41,142 nucleotides of DNA from the NCBI GenBank assembly GCA_024276355.1, contig JAJRXJ010000362.1:1-41142 (forward strand). The letters run 5' to 3'. The notes under the pieces were generated by a model. That model was not told where the DNA came from, made no database searches, and saw only the letters and a program-made list of their open reading frames with translations. The translations under genes and the position numbers were made by a program. The DNA is from Actinomycetes bacterium. Lineage in GTDB: Bacteria > Actinomycetota > Acidimicrobiia > Acidimicrobiales > Aldehydirespiratoraceae. This document shows positions 1-8,753 of the stretch, in pieces; position 1 is the first letter of the stretch; each line of letters begins with the position of its first letter.

Positions 1-384
1 CCGATATTCGCCGAGCTGCATTACCTGGCCGGTCAGGCCTCACGTCGCTGCACCACCGAGGCCAGCCTCGAGTTTTTCAGCAGGGTCTTCTGGTTCACTC
101 TCGAGTTCGGTGTGGTCGACGAAGACGGTCAACCGAAGGCCTACGGGGCCGGCTTGGCATCCTCCGTCGGCGAACTCCAGCAGTTCCGCAACGCCGAAAT
201 CCGTCCCTTCGACATCGCCGAAATGGGCACCCTCGACTACGACATCAACCATTATCAACCGGTGCTGTTCTCCGTGCCCTCGATCGGATGGCTCCACGAT
301 GAGCTGGGTGACTTCTTCGCGTCGTACACCACCGAGGTCTACGAGGAGCTCTACGAGGGCAGGCTCACAGCATCGGCGTCGTGA
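1..384 (+). CDS. phhA: Phenylalanine 4-monooxygenase / aromatic amino acid hydroxylase, C-terminal part (5' truncated by window)
   Basis: Frame 1 reads PIFAELHYLAGQASRCTTEASLEFFSRVFWFTLEFGVV..AYGAGLASSVGEL..YDINHYQPVLF, typical of the biopterin-dependent hydroxylase C-terminal catalytic region; stop at 382-384. Confidence 0.88.
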   Translation, partial: PIFAELHYLAGQASRRCTTEASLEFFSRVFWFTLEFGVVDEDGQPKAYGAGLASSVGELQQFRNAEIRPFDIAEMGTLDYDINHYQPVLFSVPSIGWLHDELGDFFASYTTEVYEELYEGRLTASAS

Positions 385-1522
385 TGGTCCGATCGATCAG
401 GGGCACGCCCGGACGGTAGACGAGGTGGTGGTAGCTCGGTGCTGCCAGCACCAGCATGTCGGCGCGTTTTCCGGTTGAGATCATCCCCACGTCGGTCCTC
501 CGCAGCGCCGCGGCCCCACCGACGGTGGCCGCTCGTATCGCCTCCTCGATGGTCATGTTCATGTCGCGCACGGCGAGCGCGATGCACAACGACATCGACG
601 TGGTGTAGCTCGAACCGGGGTTGCAGTTGGTGGCGATGGCCACCTTCACCCCGGCGTCGATGGCCCGACGGGCATCCGGGTAGGGCTGGCGTGTCGAGAA
701 GTCGGTGGCCGGGAGATAGGTGGCCACGGTGTCGGAGGCGGCGAGGGCTTCGATGTCGGCATCGGTCATGAAGGTGCAGTGATCCACCGAGGCGCAGCCC
801 ATCGCCACCGCCAATGCCACCCCCGGGCCGTGGCCGAGCTGGTTGCCGTGGAGACGCAGACCGAGGCCCTTGGCGCGCCCGGCCTCCAGCACTGCTCGGC
901 TCTGATCGGCGTCGAACGCACCGGTCTCGCAGAACGCGTCGATCCATCGGGCGTTTGGCGCGGCCTCGTCGAGCATCCGCCCACACACGAGATCCACATA
1001 GTCGTCGGTACGGCCCGCGAATTCCGACGGCACGAGATGGGCGCCCATGAACGTGGTCTCCGGGGTGAACCGACCGGCCACATCGAGTATGCGGGCCTCG
1101 TCGTCGACGTTGAGGCCATAACCGCTCTTGATCTCCACCGTGGTGATTCCGGCCGCCCGAGCCTCCGCTATCCGCGTTGAGGTCGCCGCGACAAGCTGGT
1201 CTGTGGAGGCCGCCCTGGTGGCTTCGGTGGTGACCCTGATACCTCCACCGTCGTAGGGGCGACCGGCCATGCGACTGGTGAACTCGGCGGCCCTGTCGCC
1301 GGCAAACACGAGATGGGTGTGGGAGTCGACGAAACCCGGGATCACGCACATGCCCTCGGCATCCACGCGCTCGTCGGCGACCTGGCCGGATGGGCCTACC
1401 GAGACGACCACACCGTCTTCGTGAACCACCGATGCATTCTCGATCACTCCGAGCGGACCCTGACCGATCTCGGCGGAGTTGGTGACGAGAATGCCGATGT
1501 TGTCGAGGACTGTGGTGGTCAT
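365..1522 (-). CDS. hutI: Imidazolonepropionase
   Basis: 385 aa; amidohydrolase motifs VIPGFVDSHTHLVFAGDRAAEF and GGGIRVTTEATRAAS; hut neighbourhood; ATGA overlap with hutF. Confidence 0.95.
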   Translation of the reverse strand: MTTTVLDNIGILVTNSAEIGQGPLGVIENASVVHEDGVVVSVGPSGQVADERVDAEGMCVIPGFVDSHTHLVFAGDRAAEFTSRMAGRPYDGGGIRVTTEATRAASTDQLVAATSTRIAEARAAGITTVEIKSGYGLNVDDEARILDVAGRFTPETTFMGAHLVPSEFAGRTDDYVDLVCGRMLDEAAPNARWIDAFCETGAFDADQSRAVLEAGRAKGLGLRLHGNQLGHGPGVALAVAMGCASVDHCTFMTDADIEALAASDTVATYLPATDFSTRQPYPDARRAIDAGVKVAIATNCNPGSSYTTSMSLCIALAVRDMNMTIEEAIRAATVGGAAALRRTDVGMISTGKRADMLVLAAPSYHHLVYRPGVPLIDRTITTPML

Positions 1523-2862
1523 CTCATCGCCTTTCTCAGTTCCCCGACGACGTCGATGCTGGTGTGGTGGCCATCGGAGACCACCAACCGCCCGCCCACG
1601 ACCACGTGGGTGACATCGGCTGCGCCGGCAGCGTAGATGGTGCCGGCCAGCAGGTCTGCGTCGGGTATCCCGGCCATTCGGGGATTGTCGAGCGACACCG
1701 TGGTGAAGTCGGCCAGCCGGCCGATGTCGAGTCGACCCCCACCGGGCCAGCCGAGGGACTCATAGCCACCGGCGGAGGCCGCATGAAGTAGATCGACGGG
1801 GGAGTGGTGACCCCTGACCATTTTGTCGAGCCTTTCGTCGAGTTCCATGGCCCGGGCCTCCTCAAAGGGGTCGATGACCGCGTGGGAGTCGCTCCCCAAT
1901 GCCAATCGAACGCCTTCAGCCGACATCTTGCGGGCCGAGCCCACACCGTCGGCGAGATCACGTTCGGTCGTGGGGCACATGCAGACCGTCGAGTCGCTCC
2001 GGGCGAGTTGCTTGAGATCACCGGGCTCGAGGTGGGTGGCATGGACCGCGGTGAACCGCTCGCTCAGTGCGCCGTGCCGAGCGAGCAGCGACGTGGGGGA
2101 GAGTCCGTGAACGGCCAGGCACTGCTCATTCTCGACGGGCTGTTCGGAAAGATGGGCATGGAGCGGGGCGGTTACCCGCCACGACCATGTGGCGATCGTC
2201 TCGATGGAGTCCGGGTCGACGGCGCGCACCGAGTGGATGGCACCGCCGACCCGGGCCATGCCCACCGGTTCGATCCGGGAGACGCGCTCAATCCAGCTCC
2301 GGGCGCTGCCGTCGCCGAAGCGCTGCTGCTCGGCGGCCAGGGGCACGTGCCCCCCGGACGCCAATCCGCCGTGCAGGTAGCACGTGTCGAGCAGCGTGAT
2401 CCGGATGCCGGCTTCGGCGGCAGCGCGAAGGACGGCATGGCCCATCTCGTTCGAATCGTGGTAGGGCACCCCACCGGCTTGATGGTGGAGGTAGTGGAAT
2501 TCACCCACGACGGTGATGCCGGCCAGCAACATCTCGCCGAACGTGGCCCGGGCCAGTCGATGCATGCGCTCCGGATCGATGGTCGCCGCCAGCGCGTACA
2601 TCTGCTCGCGCCAATCCCAGAAGGTGGTGTGCATGTTGCCGGCACCCTCCGTGCGGCCGCGGAGCGCCCTCTGAAACACGTGGCTGTGGGCATTGGCCAT
2701 TCCTGGGAGCGTGATCCCTGGCAGAACGGCCGCGCCCGGGGGAGCGGAATCAACCACCCTCATCGAGGAGATCGCTCCCGAATCGACCTCGATCAGCAAC
2801 CCGGTCTGCACCGATCCGTCGCCGAGCCAGGCGTGTTCGCACCAGTACGATTCGGTGGTCAC
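1519..2862 (-). CDS. hutF: Formimidoylglutamate deiminase
   Basis: Amidohydrolase with LPGMANAHSHVFQRALRGRTEG, GEFHYLHH, SDSHAVIDPFEEAR; GTG start at 2862 (VTTESYWCEHAWLGDG) overlaps the def stop (GTGA). The longer ORF to 3000 is an extension into def. Confidence 0.9.
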   Translation of the reverse strand: MTTESYWCEHAWLGDGSVQTGLLIEVDSGAISSMRVVDSAPPGAAVLPGITLPGMANAHSHVFQRALRGRTEGAGNMHTTFWDWREQMYALAATIDPERMHRLARATFGEMLLAGITVVGEFHYLHHQAGGVPYHDSNEMGHAVLRAAAEAGIRITLLDTCYLHGGLASGGHVPLAAEQQRFGDGSARSWIERVSRIEPVGMARVGGAIHSVRAVDPDSIETIATWSWRVTAPLHAHLSEQPVENEQCLAVHGLSPTSLLARHGALSERFTAVHATHLEPGDLKQLARSDSTVCMCPTTERDLADGVGSARKMSAEGVRLALGSDSHAVIDPFEEARAMELDERLDKMVRGHHSPVDLLHAASAGGYESLGWPGGGRLDIGRLADFTTVSLDNPRMAGIPDADLLAGTIYAAGAADVTHVVVGGRLVVSDGHHTSIDVVGELRKAMR

Positions 2863-3431
2863 GATCCCACACGGTCTACGAACTCGGTGATCCTCGCCAC
2901 GAAGGCGTCGCGCTGGTGGAGTTCGAATTCCTCCCAGGTCGACAGCGTGCGGGGATCGGTGAGGCGGTCCACGAACAGACGGCCGTCGAGATGGTCGCAC
3001 TCGTGTTGCATGGTTGCGGCTGTGAGGCCGTGAAGCAGATTCTCGTGCGACGCGCCGTCACGACCGAGATATCGGAGCCGAATGTGGACGTGGCGCGTCA
3101 CATCGCCTCTCAGGGGCACTGAGAGACATCCTTCGTTCACCACCACGGTCTCGTCGCCCACGGGCTCGAGAACGGGGTTGATGAGCACCGTCAGCGGAAT
3201 GCGGGGCTTGTAGGGATAGCGGGGATTGTCTCCCACCTCGACCACCGCGATTCGTTTGGGAACCGACACCTGGTTGGCGGCGATACCAGCACCGTTCGCG
3301 TGGCGCATGGTGTCGATCATGTCGTCGATCAGTTGTTGCGTGGCGGGATCACCGAGCTCCTCTTCGGTGACCTCCACCGCACGGGTACGCAACACCGGGT
3401 CGCCGATCATCGCGATGGGCCTCACCGCCAT
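2859..3431 (-). CDS. def: Peptide deformylase family protein embedded in the hut operon
   Basis: 190 aa from MAVRPIAMIGDPVLR; all three PDF motifs: GAGIAANQ, EGCLS, QHECDH. Starts 2 nt after the hutU stop and overlaps the hutF start. Confidence 0.93.
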   Translation of the reverse strand: MAVRPIAMIGDPVLRTRAVEVTEEELGDPATQQLIDDMIDTMRHANGAGIAANQVSVPKRIAVVEVGDNPRYPYKPRIPLTVLINPVLEPVGDETVVVNEGCLSVPLRGDVTRHVHIRLRYLGRDGASHENLLHGLTAATMQHECDHLDGRLFVDRLTDPRTLSTWEEFELHQRDAFVARITEFVDRVGS

Positions 3432-3433
3432 GG

Positions 3434-5092
3434 TCAGCCCTCGGTCATCGGGACGCGGACGCCGCGCTCGGCGGCGACCTCCACGGCTCGCTCGTAGCCG
3501 GCATCGACGTGACGCATCACACCGGTGCCGGGATCGTTGGTGAGGACCCGTTCGAGCTTCTGCGCGGCCAGATCGGTGCCATCGGCCACGCTCACCTGAC
3601 CCGAGTGGACCGACCGCCCGATGCCCACGCCGCCGCCGTGATGGATGCTCACCCATGTGGCGCCCGACGAGGTGTTGAGCATGGCATTGAGCAGCGGCCA
3701 GTCGGCGATGGCGTCGGATCCGTCGGCCATGTCCTCGGTCTCGCGGTAGGGGGATGCCACCGAACCGGCGTCGAGATGATCGCGACCGATCACGATCGGG
3801 GCCTTCAACTCGCCCGAGCGAACCATGTCGTTGAAGCGCAGACCGAGCCGGTGCCGTTCGCCGTAGCCCAGCCAGCAGATGCGAGCCGGAAGCCCCTCGA
3901 AGGCCACCCTCTCGCCGGCCATGCGAATCCACCGGCCGAGGGGCTCATCATCGGGGAACTCCTCGAGCACGGCCCGGTCGGTGGCCGCAATGTCGGCGGG
4001 ATCGCCCGAGAGCGCCACCCAACGGAACGGTCCCTTGCCCTCGCAGAACAACGGTCTGATGTAGGCCGGGATGAACCCCGGATAGTCGAAGGCCCGCTCA
4101 CATCCGCCGAGCTGGGCCTCGGCGCGAAGGCTGTTGCCGTAGTCGAACACCTCGGCGCCCGCGTCCATGAACCCGACCATCGCATCCACATGGGCGGCCA
4201 TCGACAGCCTCGACCGACGGGTGAACTCCTCGGGGTCGGTGGCGCGCAGATTGGTGATGGCCTCGTCGCTCATGTCGTGGGGCACATACGACAGGGGATC
4301 ATGCGCCGAGGTCTGGTCGGTGACGATGTCGGCCTCCACGCCATCGGCAAGCATTCTCGGCAGCATCTCGGCAGCGTTGCCGATGAGGCCCACCGACAAC
4401 GGCCGCCGCTCGGCCCTGGCCGCCGCACACCTTCTGATCGCGTCGTCGTAACCGTCGGCGATCTCGTCGAGGTAGCGATGGTCGAGGCGACGCTGGGCCC
4501 GCTCGGGATCGACCTCCACGCACAGGGCCACTCCGTCGTTCATGGTGATGGCCAGCGGCTGCGCACCGCCCATTCCGCCCAGGCCGGCGGTGACGGTGAG
4601 GGTGCCGGAGAGGCTTCCCCCGAAACGGCGCCTGGCTATCTCGGCGAAACACTCGTAGGTGCCCTGGAGGATCCCCTGGGTGCCGATGTAGATCCAGGAT
4701 CCGGCGGTCATCTGGCCGTACATGGTGAGGCCCTGGTGTTCGAGCCGGCGGAACTCGTCCCAGTTGGCCCAGTCGGGTACCAGGTTGGAGTTGGCGATCA
4801 AGACCCGTGGTGCCCATTCGTGGGTCTGGAACACGCCGACGGGCTTGCCCGACTGCACCAGCATCGTTTCGTCTCCGCGCAGGGTCCGCAGTGTCCGCAG
4901 CATCGAGTCGTAGGCCTCCCACGAGCGGGCCGCCCGACCGGTGCCGCCGTAGCCCACCAGATCCTCGGGGCGTTCGGCCACCTCGGGATCGAGGTTGTTC
5001 TGCAACATCCTGTAGGCGGCTTCCTGGGCCCAGCCCAGGCAATCGAGCGCGGTCCCTCTCGGGGCCGGGCCGGTGGTTCGCGGTGTGGCCAT
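3434..5092 (-). CDS. hutU: Urocanate hydratase
   Basis: Starts [40 protein letters not shown]; contains [38 protein letters not shown]. Confidence 0.96.
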   Translation of the reverse strand: MATPRTTGPAPRGTALDCLGWAQEAAYRMLQNNLDPEVAERPEDLVGYGGTGRAARSWEAYDSMLRTLRTLRGDETMLVQSGKPVGVFQTHEWAPRVLIANSNLVPDWANWDEFRRLEHQGLTMYGQMTAGSWIYIGTQGILQGTYECFAEIARRRFGGSLSGTLTVTAGLGGMGGAQPLAITMNDGVALCVEVDPERAQRRLDHRYLDEIADGYDDAIRRCAAARAERRPLSVGLIGNAAEMLPRMLADGVEADIVTDQTSAHDPLSYVPHDMSDEAITNLRATDPEEFTRRSRLSMAAHVDAMVGFMDAGAEVFDYGNSLRAEAQLGGCERAFDYPGFIPAYIRPLFCEGKGPFRWVALSGDPADIAATDRAVLEEFPDDEPLGRWIRMAGERVAFEGLPARICWLGYGERHRLGLRFNDMVRSGELKAPIVIGRDHLDAGSVASPYRETEDMADGSDAIADWPLLNAMLNTSSGATWVSIHHGGGVGIGRSVHSGQVSVADGTDLAAQKLERVLTNDPGTGVMRHVDAGYERAVEVAAERGVRVPMTEG

Positions 5093-5126
5093 GGGGAGTC
5101 CTCGTGTCGGCGGCCTGATGGTTGCA

Positions 5127-5156
5127 AGTCTGGACACCGCGCGCCTATGTTGTCAA
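5127..5156 (-). promoter_or_regulatory. Candidate sigma70-type promoter for hutU-def-hutF-hutI
   Basis: On minus: TTGACA (5156-5151), 18-nt spacer, CAGACT (5132-5127), about 35 nt upstream of the hutU ATG at 5092. Confidence 0.45.
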
Positions 5157-5171
5157 CCACTGACCGCTGCA

Positions 5172-5186
5172 TTTCACTGGATGAAA
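5172..5186. promoter_or_regulatory. Candidate IclR-family operator in the divergent hut promoter
   Basis: TTTCA-CTGGA-TGAAA, perfect 5-bp inverted repeat, between the hutU promoter and the probable iclR GTG start at 5192. Confidence 0.4.
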
Positions 5187-5191
5187 CTATC

Positions 5192-5920
5192 GTGACCAGC
5201 CAAGAGTCGAGTCTCCAGCTCCCGAGATCGGCGGAGAGGTCGCTGAGCCTGCTCGACCATGTGGTCACATCGGGCCGGTGCACCCTCACCGAGGCCGCCG
5301 AAGCCGCCGACCTTCCGGTGAGCACCACCCTCCGGCACCTCCTCGCCATGCAGAAGGCCGGATTCCTCGATCGCGACGCCTCCGGGGTCTTCAGTGCCGG
5401 CCCCGAGTTCCTCCGTCTGGCGTTCCTGGCCACATCCACCGGGCCCCATGCCCGGCTAGCCGAAGCAGCCCGACCACACCTGCGTCGTCTCACCAACACC
5501 ACCGAGGAGTCCACCTACCTGGCGATCCGCGACGGATCCATGGCCGTCTACACGGCATGCGTCGAGGGCACCCGGGCTGTCCGCCACGTCGGGTGGGTGG
5601 GCCACACCGTGCCCCTGACCGGCTCGGCCGTCGGTGTCTCTCTCACCACCCTCGATCGTTCCGGCCCGCCGGCGGTGCGTACCGGCGTGGTCGAGCCCGA
5701 TGTCACCGCGGTGGCTGCACCGATATTCGGCGACGGGCCCGCTCCACTGGCCGCGATCTCGGTGATCGGGCCTTCGGGCCGACTCACCGCCGACCGACTC
5801 GCCGCCACCATCGACGCCGTCTCGGCCACCCGCATGGCGATCGAAGCCGAGATCACCGATCCGGCCGCAGACACCGCCCACACCAGCCCGGCACGGCCCA
5901 ATGCCCAGGAGGCCTCATGA
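5192..5920 (+). CDS. IclR-family transcriptional regulator, probable hut regulator
   Basis: HTH (SERSLSLLDHVV..CTLTEAAEAADLPVSTTLRHLLAMQKAGFLDRD) plus IclR effector domain; ATGA overlap with hutH. Start either GTG 5192 or ATG 5147. Confidence 0.85.
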   Translation: MTSQESSLQLPRSAERSLSLLDHVVTSGRCTLTEAAEAADLPVSTTLRHLLAMQKAGFLDRDASGVFSAGPEFLRLAFLATSTGPHARLAEAARPHLRRLTNTTEESTYLAIRDGSMAVYTACVEGTRAVRHVGWVGHTVPLTGSAVGVSLTTLDRSGPPAVRTGVVEPDVTAVAAPIFGDGPAPLAAISVIGPSGRLTADRLAATIDAVSATRMAIEAEITDPAADTAHTSPARPNAQEAS

Positions 5921-7443
5921 CAATCGCACTCGACGGACCTGGCGTCACCATCGCCGACGTGGTGGCTGTCGCCAGGGGAGGGGAGAGCGTCGAGCTCACG
6001 CCGGCCGCCATCGCCCGACTCGACAACGCCCGCGAGATCGTGAAACGACTCGCCGAGGGGGAGCCCACCTACGGTGTGTCCACCGGGTTCGGATCGTTGG
6101 CCACAGTGGCGATCCCGCCCGAAAAGCGGGCCGAACTCCAGGCGTCACTGGTGCGCTCTCACGCAGCCGGTATGGGCGATCCGGTTGAGCGTGAGGTCGT
6201 TCGGGCCATGGTCTTCCTGCGGGCCCGCACACTCGCTCTGGGGTCCAGCGGAGCTCGACCCCTGGTGGCCAACGCACTCCTGGATCTCATCAACAACGAC
6301 ATCACACCACTGGTGCCCGAATACGGCTCGCTGGGTGCCAGTGGGGACCTCGCCCCGCTGGCCCACGTCGCCCTCGCCCTGCTGGGGGAGGGCACCGTCG
6401 AACATGCCGGTCGGCTGAGCCCGGCCGCCGACGCCCTGAGTGCCGCCGGGCTCGAACCGATCGCCCTCGTCGAGAAGGAGGGACTGGCTCTCACCAACGG
6501 CACCGACGGCATCCTCGGAATGCTGTGTCTGGCCGCCCACGACGCCGCTGAACTGCTCAAGCAGGCCGACATCGTCGCTTCACTCACGGTTGAGGCCCTG
6601 ATGGCGACCGATCGGGCCTTCGCCGCCGACCTGCAGGCCCTGCGTCCGCACCCCGGACAGGGCACCAGCGCATCCAATCTGCGAAGGGTGCTGGCGGGAT
6701 CGCCGATCGTCGCCAGCCACCGCAGCGACGACGCCAGGGTCCAGGACGCCTACTCGATTCGCTGCACGCCTCAGGTCAACGGGGCGGCACGCGACACGCT
6801 CGACCACGTTGTCACCGTGGCCGGATGGGAGTTGTCGTCGGCCATCGACAATCCGATGGTCCTGCCCGACGGCCGGGTCGAGTCGTGCGGAAACTTCCAC
6901 GGCGCACCGCTGGGGTTCGCGGCCGACTTCCTCGCCATCGCTCTGGCCGAAGTGGGCGCGATCGCCGAGCGTCGGCTGGATCGGATGCTCGACAAGACCA
7001 GAAACCACGGTCTGGCGCCGTTCCTCGCCGACGACCCCGGGGTTCACAGCGGGATGATGATCGGCCAGTACACGGTGGCCTCCATGTGCGCCCACAACCG
7101 GCGGCTGGCCGCACCGGCCAGCGTCGACTCGATGCCCACATCGGGAATGCAGGAAGACCACGTGTCGATGGCATGGGGCGCGGTTCGCAAGCTCCGCATC
7201 GTGGTCGACAATCTTCGCCGGATCCTGGCCGTCGAGATGGTCGCCGCGGCCCGGGCCATCGATCTGCGCAGTCCGCTCAAGCCTGCCGACGCCACGTCGG
7301 CGGCCATCGAAGCTCTCCGCGCCGCTGTGCCCGGTCCGGGTCCCGACAGGTTCCTTTCGCCGGAGATTCAGTCCGCCGAGGAAATGCTGCGCAACGGCAG
7401 CATCACCTCGGCGGTGGAGAGCGTGACCGGGCCGCTCGACTGA
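5917..7443 (+). CDS. hutH: Histidine ammonia-lyase
   Basis: MIO-forming ASG in GSLGASGDLAPLAH; YGVSTGFGSLA; QDAYSIRCTPQVNG; QEDHVSMA. Confidence 0.97.
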   Translation: MTIALDGPGVTIADVVAVARGGESVELTPAAIARLDNAREIVKRLAEGEPTYGVSTGFGSLATVAIPPEKRAELQASLVRSHAAGMGDPVEREVVRAMVFLRARTLALGSSGARPLVANALLDLINNDITPLVPEYGSLGASGDLAPLAHVALALLGEGTVEHAGRLSPAADALSAAGLEPIALVEKEGLALTNGTDGILGMLCLAAHDAAELLKQADIVASLTVEALMATDRAFAADLQALRPHPGQGTSASNLRRVLAGSPIVASHRSDDARVQDAYSIRCTPQVNGAARDTLDHVVTVAGWELSSAIDNPMVLPDGRVESCGNFHGAPLGFAADFLAIALAEVGAIAERRLDRMLDKTRNHGLAPFLADDPGVHSGMMIGQYTVASMCAHNRRLAAPASVDSMPTSGMQEDHVSMAWGAVRKLRIVVDNLRRILAVEMVAAARAIDLRSPLKPADATSAAIEALRAAVPGPGPDRFLSPEIQSAEEMLRNGSITSAVESVTGPLD

Positions 7444-7459
7444 CTCAAGCACCTACCCC

Positions 7460-7486
7460 ACATAACGCCGGAAATCATCGTTATGT
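7460..7486. terminator. Inverted repeat between convergent hutH and narI, possible bidirectional terminator or regulatory site
   Basis: ACATAACG-(11 nt)-CGTTATGT, perfect 8-bp stem in the 75-bp gap between convergent stops; AT-rich stem, no clear U-tract. Confidence 0.35.
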
Positions 7487-7518
7487 AAAGTAATCCGGAG
7501 ATCCCCCGAAACCAGGGT

Positions 7519-8235
7519 TCACACTCGGTTCTGCAGTTCCTTGAGCGATTCGTCGTAGACAGCCGGATCGCGACGGAGGCGCACCACTCGCTGCCAGGGT
7601 CGGTAGCTGTAACCGAGCGGCAGCGTGATGATGTGGACCAGACGGGTGAACGGAAACACCGCCAGAAAAGCGATGAAACCGAACACGTGAGCCTGGAGCG
7701 CGAACGGCAACGGGGCGATGAATTCGGGCTGGGGGTGGAACGAGAACAACGAGCGAACATAGGGGACCATCACCGAAGTGCCCCAGAACGAGCCCCATCG
7801 GTAGCCGACCGCAATCCAGATCCCGGTGAGTATCTGCACGCCCACGATCCCCAACACCACGAGATCCATGGTCTGGGTGACCGCACGGATACGGCCGGTT
7901 GAGAGACGACGCCAGATCAGAAGCCCGATGCCGACCGCGGCCCACAGGGCCAACGCCAGCCCGGTTATCTCGAGGAGGTAGAGGCGCACGGGCACGCCGT
8001 CCCACCATCGCACGGTTTGGGGAAGAGCCAGCGCGAACAGGTGGAACGTCAGGATCGACGAGAGCCCCCAATGAAACGGGATGGACCCCCAGTAGAGCTT
8101 TCGGCTCTCCAGGAGCTGCGACGAGAGTGAGGACACGCTGAAGGGGTGGAGCTTCCAGCGAAAGAAGGTGACGAACACGGCCAGTCCGGCCGCCACGTAG
8201 GGCAGGACTCCGAATACGAACTCGTTTGTGGTCAT
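7519..8235 (-). CDS. narI: Respiratory nitrate reductase gamma subunit (cytochrome b)
   Basis: Multi-TM protein with paired His: PFHWGLSSILTFHL (spacing 10) and QAHVFGFIAFLAVFPFTRLVHII (spacing 18); downstream of narGHJ. Confidence 0.95.
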   Translation of the reverse strand: MTTNEFVFGVLPYVAAGLAVFVTFFRWKLHPFSVSSLSSQLLESRKLYWGSIPFHWGLSSILTFHLFALALPQTVRWWDGVPVRLYLLEITGLALALWAAVGIGLLIWRRLSTGRIRAVTQTMDLVVLGIVGVQILTGIWIAVGYRWGSFWGTSVMVPYVRSLFSFHPQPEFIAPLPFALQAHVFGFIAFLAVFPFTRLVHIITLPLGYSYRPWQRVVRLRRDPAVYDESLKELQNRV

Positions 8236-8753
8236 CGATTTGTTCCGATCGACAAGGTGTTGAGGTCTTCAATCACACCGCTGGTAGCGGAGAGGAGGTG
8301 CCGGTAGGGGTTCTTGGCATCGGCCTTCACCAGCACCTCTCGCATGGTGGAGACCGAATCGGCGATTACGCCCAACAGATCATCAAGCGGCGCTCTGGTG
8401 GAGGCCAGGTAGCGCAGAACCGGTTCGATGTGGTCGGGCAACTCACCGAGCAGGTCGACTCCGCAACGTTCCATGTCTCGCTTGAGGTCGGCCATGAACT
8501 CGCCGCGGCGATAGTTCTCGCCCCATGCAACGTGGCCGACATAGGGCACGAACTTGGGTGAGAGATCAAGAGTGGCGGTGTGGAGCTCCTCCCACTCCCC
8601 CAGCTCGAGCTTCTCCATCTCGGCCAGGAATGCATCCATGTGAGTGCGCACCACTCCCCTGGTGAACTCCGACACCGCCCGTTTCAGCTCATCGAGCTGA
8701 AACGGTGTCGGATACCGGTAGCCGAGCGCCACGACCTCGGAGGCATGCATCAC
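8232..8753 (-). CDS. narJ: Nitrate reductase molybdenum cofactor assembly chaperone
   Basis: Position between narH and narI; LGYRYPTPF.., PKFVPYVGHVAWGENYRRGEFMADLK; overlapping start/stop with both neighbours. Confidence 0.88.
   Translation of the reverse strand: MMHASEVVALGYRYPTPFQLDELKRAVSEFTRGVVRTHMDAFLAEMEKLELGEWEELHTATLDLSPKFVPYVGHVAWGENYRRGEFMADLKRDMERCGVDLLGELPDHIEPVLRYLASTRAPLDDLLGVIADSVSTMREVLVKADAKNPYRHLLSATSGVIEDLNTLSIGTNR

Noticed and set aside
1804-3033. Long plus-strand ORF (409 aa) opposite hutF/def
   Set aside because: Shadow ORF of high-GC coding sequence; low-complexity composition and no recognisable motif, while the minus strand has clear families.
3509-5146. 5' extension of the 803-aa plus ORF opposite hutU
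   Set aside because: Antisense to hutU; only the C-terminal IclR part (from 5147/5192) is a real protein.
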